A stretch of 6,786 nt of DNA. Origin: Acidobacteriota bacterium. Its GTDB lineage: Bacteria; Acidobacteriota; Blastocatellia; Pyrinomonadales; Pyrinomonadaceae. Location: assembly GCA_013698055.1 (NCBI GenBank), contig JACCVS010000214.1, positions 1 through 6,786 of the forward strand, written 5' to 3'. Below, one piece after another: positions 6,560 through 6,786 of the stretch (position 1 is its first letter; every line of letters starts with the position of its first letter). The position numbers and the translations under genes were made by a program. A model generated the notes under the pieces. The model worked only from the letters and a program-made list of their open reading frames with translations, did not search any database and had not been told where the DNA came from.

Positions 6560-6581
6560 CAGACAGCATACCGCAGACAGC
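6560..6581. repeat. Direct repeat CAGACAGC, two copies 14 bases apart
   Basis: CAGACAGC occurs at 6560-6567 and 6574-6581, separated by ATACCG. The pair sits in the 73-base gap between the nuclease stop and the lipoprotein start, 37-58 bases upstream of the lipoprotein ATG. It could be an operator for a regulator binding tandem sites or a chance repeat. No clear promoter could be assigned around it. Confidence 0.35.
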
Positions 6582-6596
6582 TAAGTTTACACTTCT

Positions 6597-6786
6597 CTAT
6601 TCTTCATCGTCTTCCGGCGCGACGCCGAAATAACGCATCCACTCGTCGAGCTTTCCATTAACTGTTGGCTCATCTGTGTTCCCGTGAGTGACATTGGCGG
6701 TAGCCTCGTCCATCTTTTTTCGGAACTCTCCTGAGCGGACGACCTGCGCGCCGCAGCGCCGAACGTAATCCGCGAGTTGACGGTCG
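6597..6786 (-). CDS. C-terminal part of a probable NYN/YacP-like (PIN-fold) RNase, partial
   Basis: A minus-strand frame is open from the window edge to TAG at 6599-6597, giving 62 residues; the 5' part is missing. It begins DRQLADYVRRCGAQVVRSGEF, matching the end of NYN_YacP domains, where 'TSD-[RK]-x-[IL]-x(3)-[AV]-x(3)-GA-x-V-x-S-x-EF' carries a late acidic residue of the PIN-like active site. The first residue, Asp, would be that residue. The tail KLDEWMRYFGVAPEDDEE is acidic and probably lies outside the fold. In the family these proteins bind or cut RNA. The call rests on one motif in a fragment. The gene lies 73 bases upstream of the lipoprotein on the same strand, so co-transcription is possible. 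Confidence 0.5.
   Translation of the reverse strand, partial: DRQLADYVRRCGAQVVRSGEFRKKMDEATANVTHGNTDEPTVNGKLDEWMRYFGVAPEDDEE

Noticed and set aside
6189..6584. A 131-codon plus-strand frame with hydrophobic stretches resembling membrane helices
   Set aside because: It is the antisense of the lipoprotein gene, which has a good ribosome-binding site, signal peptide and lipobox; the hydrophobicity arises from complementing the polar Asn/Lys codons.

Overview
The window looks like chromosomal DNA of an acidobacterium, probably from the Blastocatellia/Pyrinomonadaceae side. This is inferred from the protein families: a TIGR02999-type (ECF43-like) sigma factor followed by a large multi-pass membrane Ser/Thr kinase, a second kinase fused to a TolB-like domain and TPRs, and a small Asn/Lys/Thr-rich lipoprotein with a 'SACGGN' start. 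No rRNA, tRNA, CRISPR array, insertion sequence or phage gene was seen.

Layout. Bases 1-75 (+) are the last codons of a probable alpha/beta-hydrolase. Bases 76-199 are a regulatory gap with a sigma70-like promoter, a possible hairpin and a five-codon leader ORF whose stop overlaps the sigma start (ATGA). Bases 200-769 (+) encode the ECF sigma factor. Bases 769-3552 (+) encode the membrane kinase, whose start overlaps the sigma stop (TGATG). Bases 3553-3727 are a gap with a good sigma70-type promoter. Bases 3728-6181 (+) encode a soluble kinase-TolB-TPR protein. On the minus strand, converging on it, are a small lipoprotein (6523-6254) and upstream of that the 3' end of a probable NYN/YacP-like nuclease (beyond 6786 to 6597).

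How the genes may work together. The sigma factor lacks the usual acidic residues in region 2.2 and has Thr55 in that segment. In the ECF43 family this is the signature of sigma factors switched on by threonine phosphorylation by a neighbouring kinase. Kinase 1 is translationally coupled to the sigma gene and carries an extracytoplasmic domain of about 220 residues plus a nine-helix membrane module. It is therefore the natural candidate for sensing an envelope or external signal and phosphorylating the sigma factor. Kinase 2 has its own promoter and no membrane segment. It could be a second input, a downstream effector or an independent paralogue; the sequence does not decide. The pair sigma plus receptor-like kinase with an unnamed sensor domain is the most interesting content of the window.
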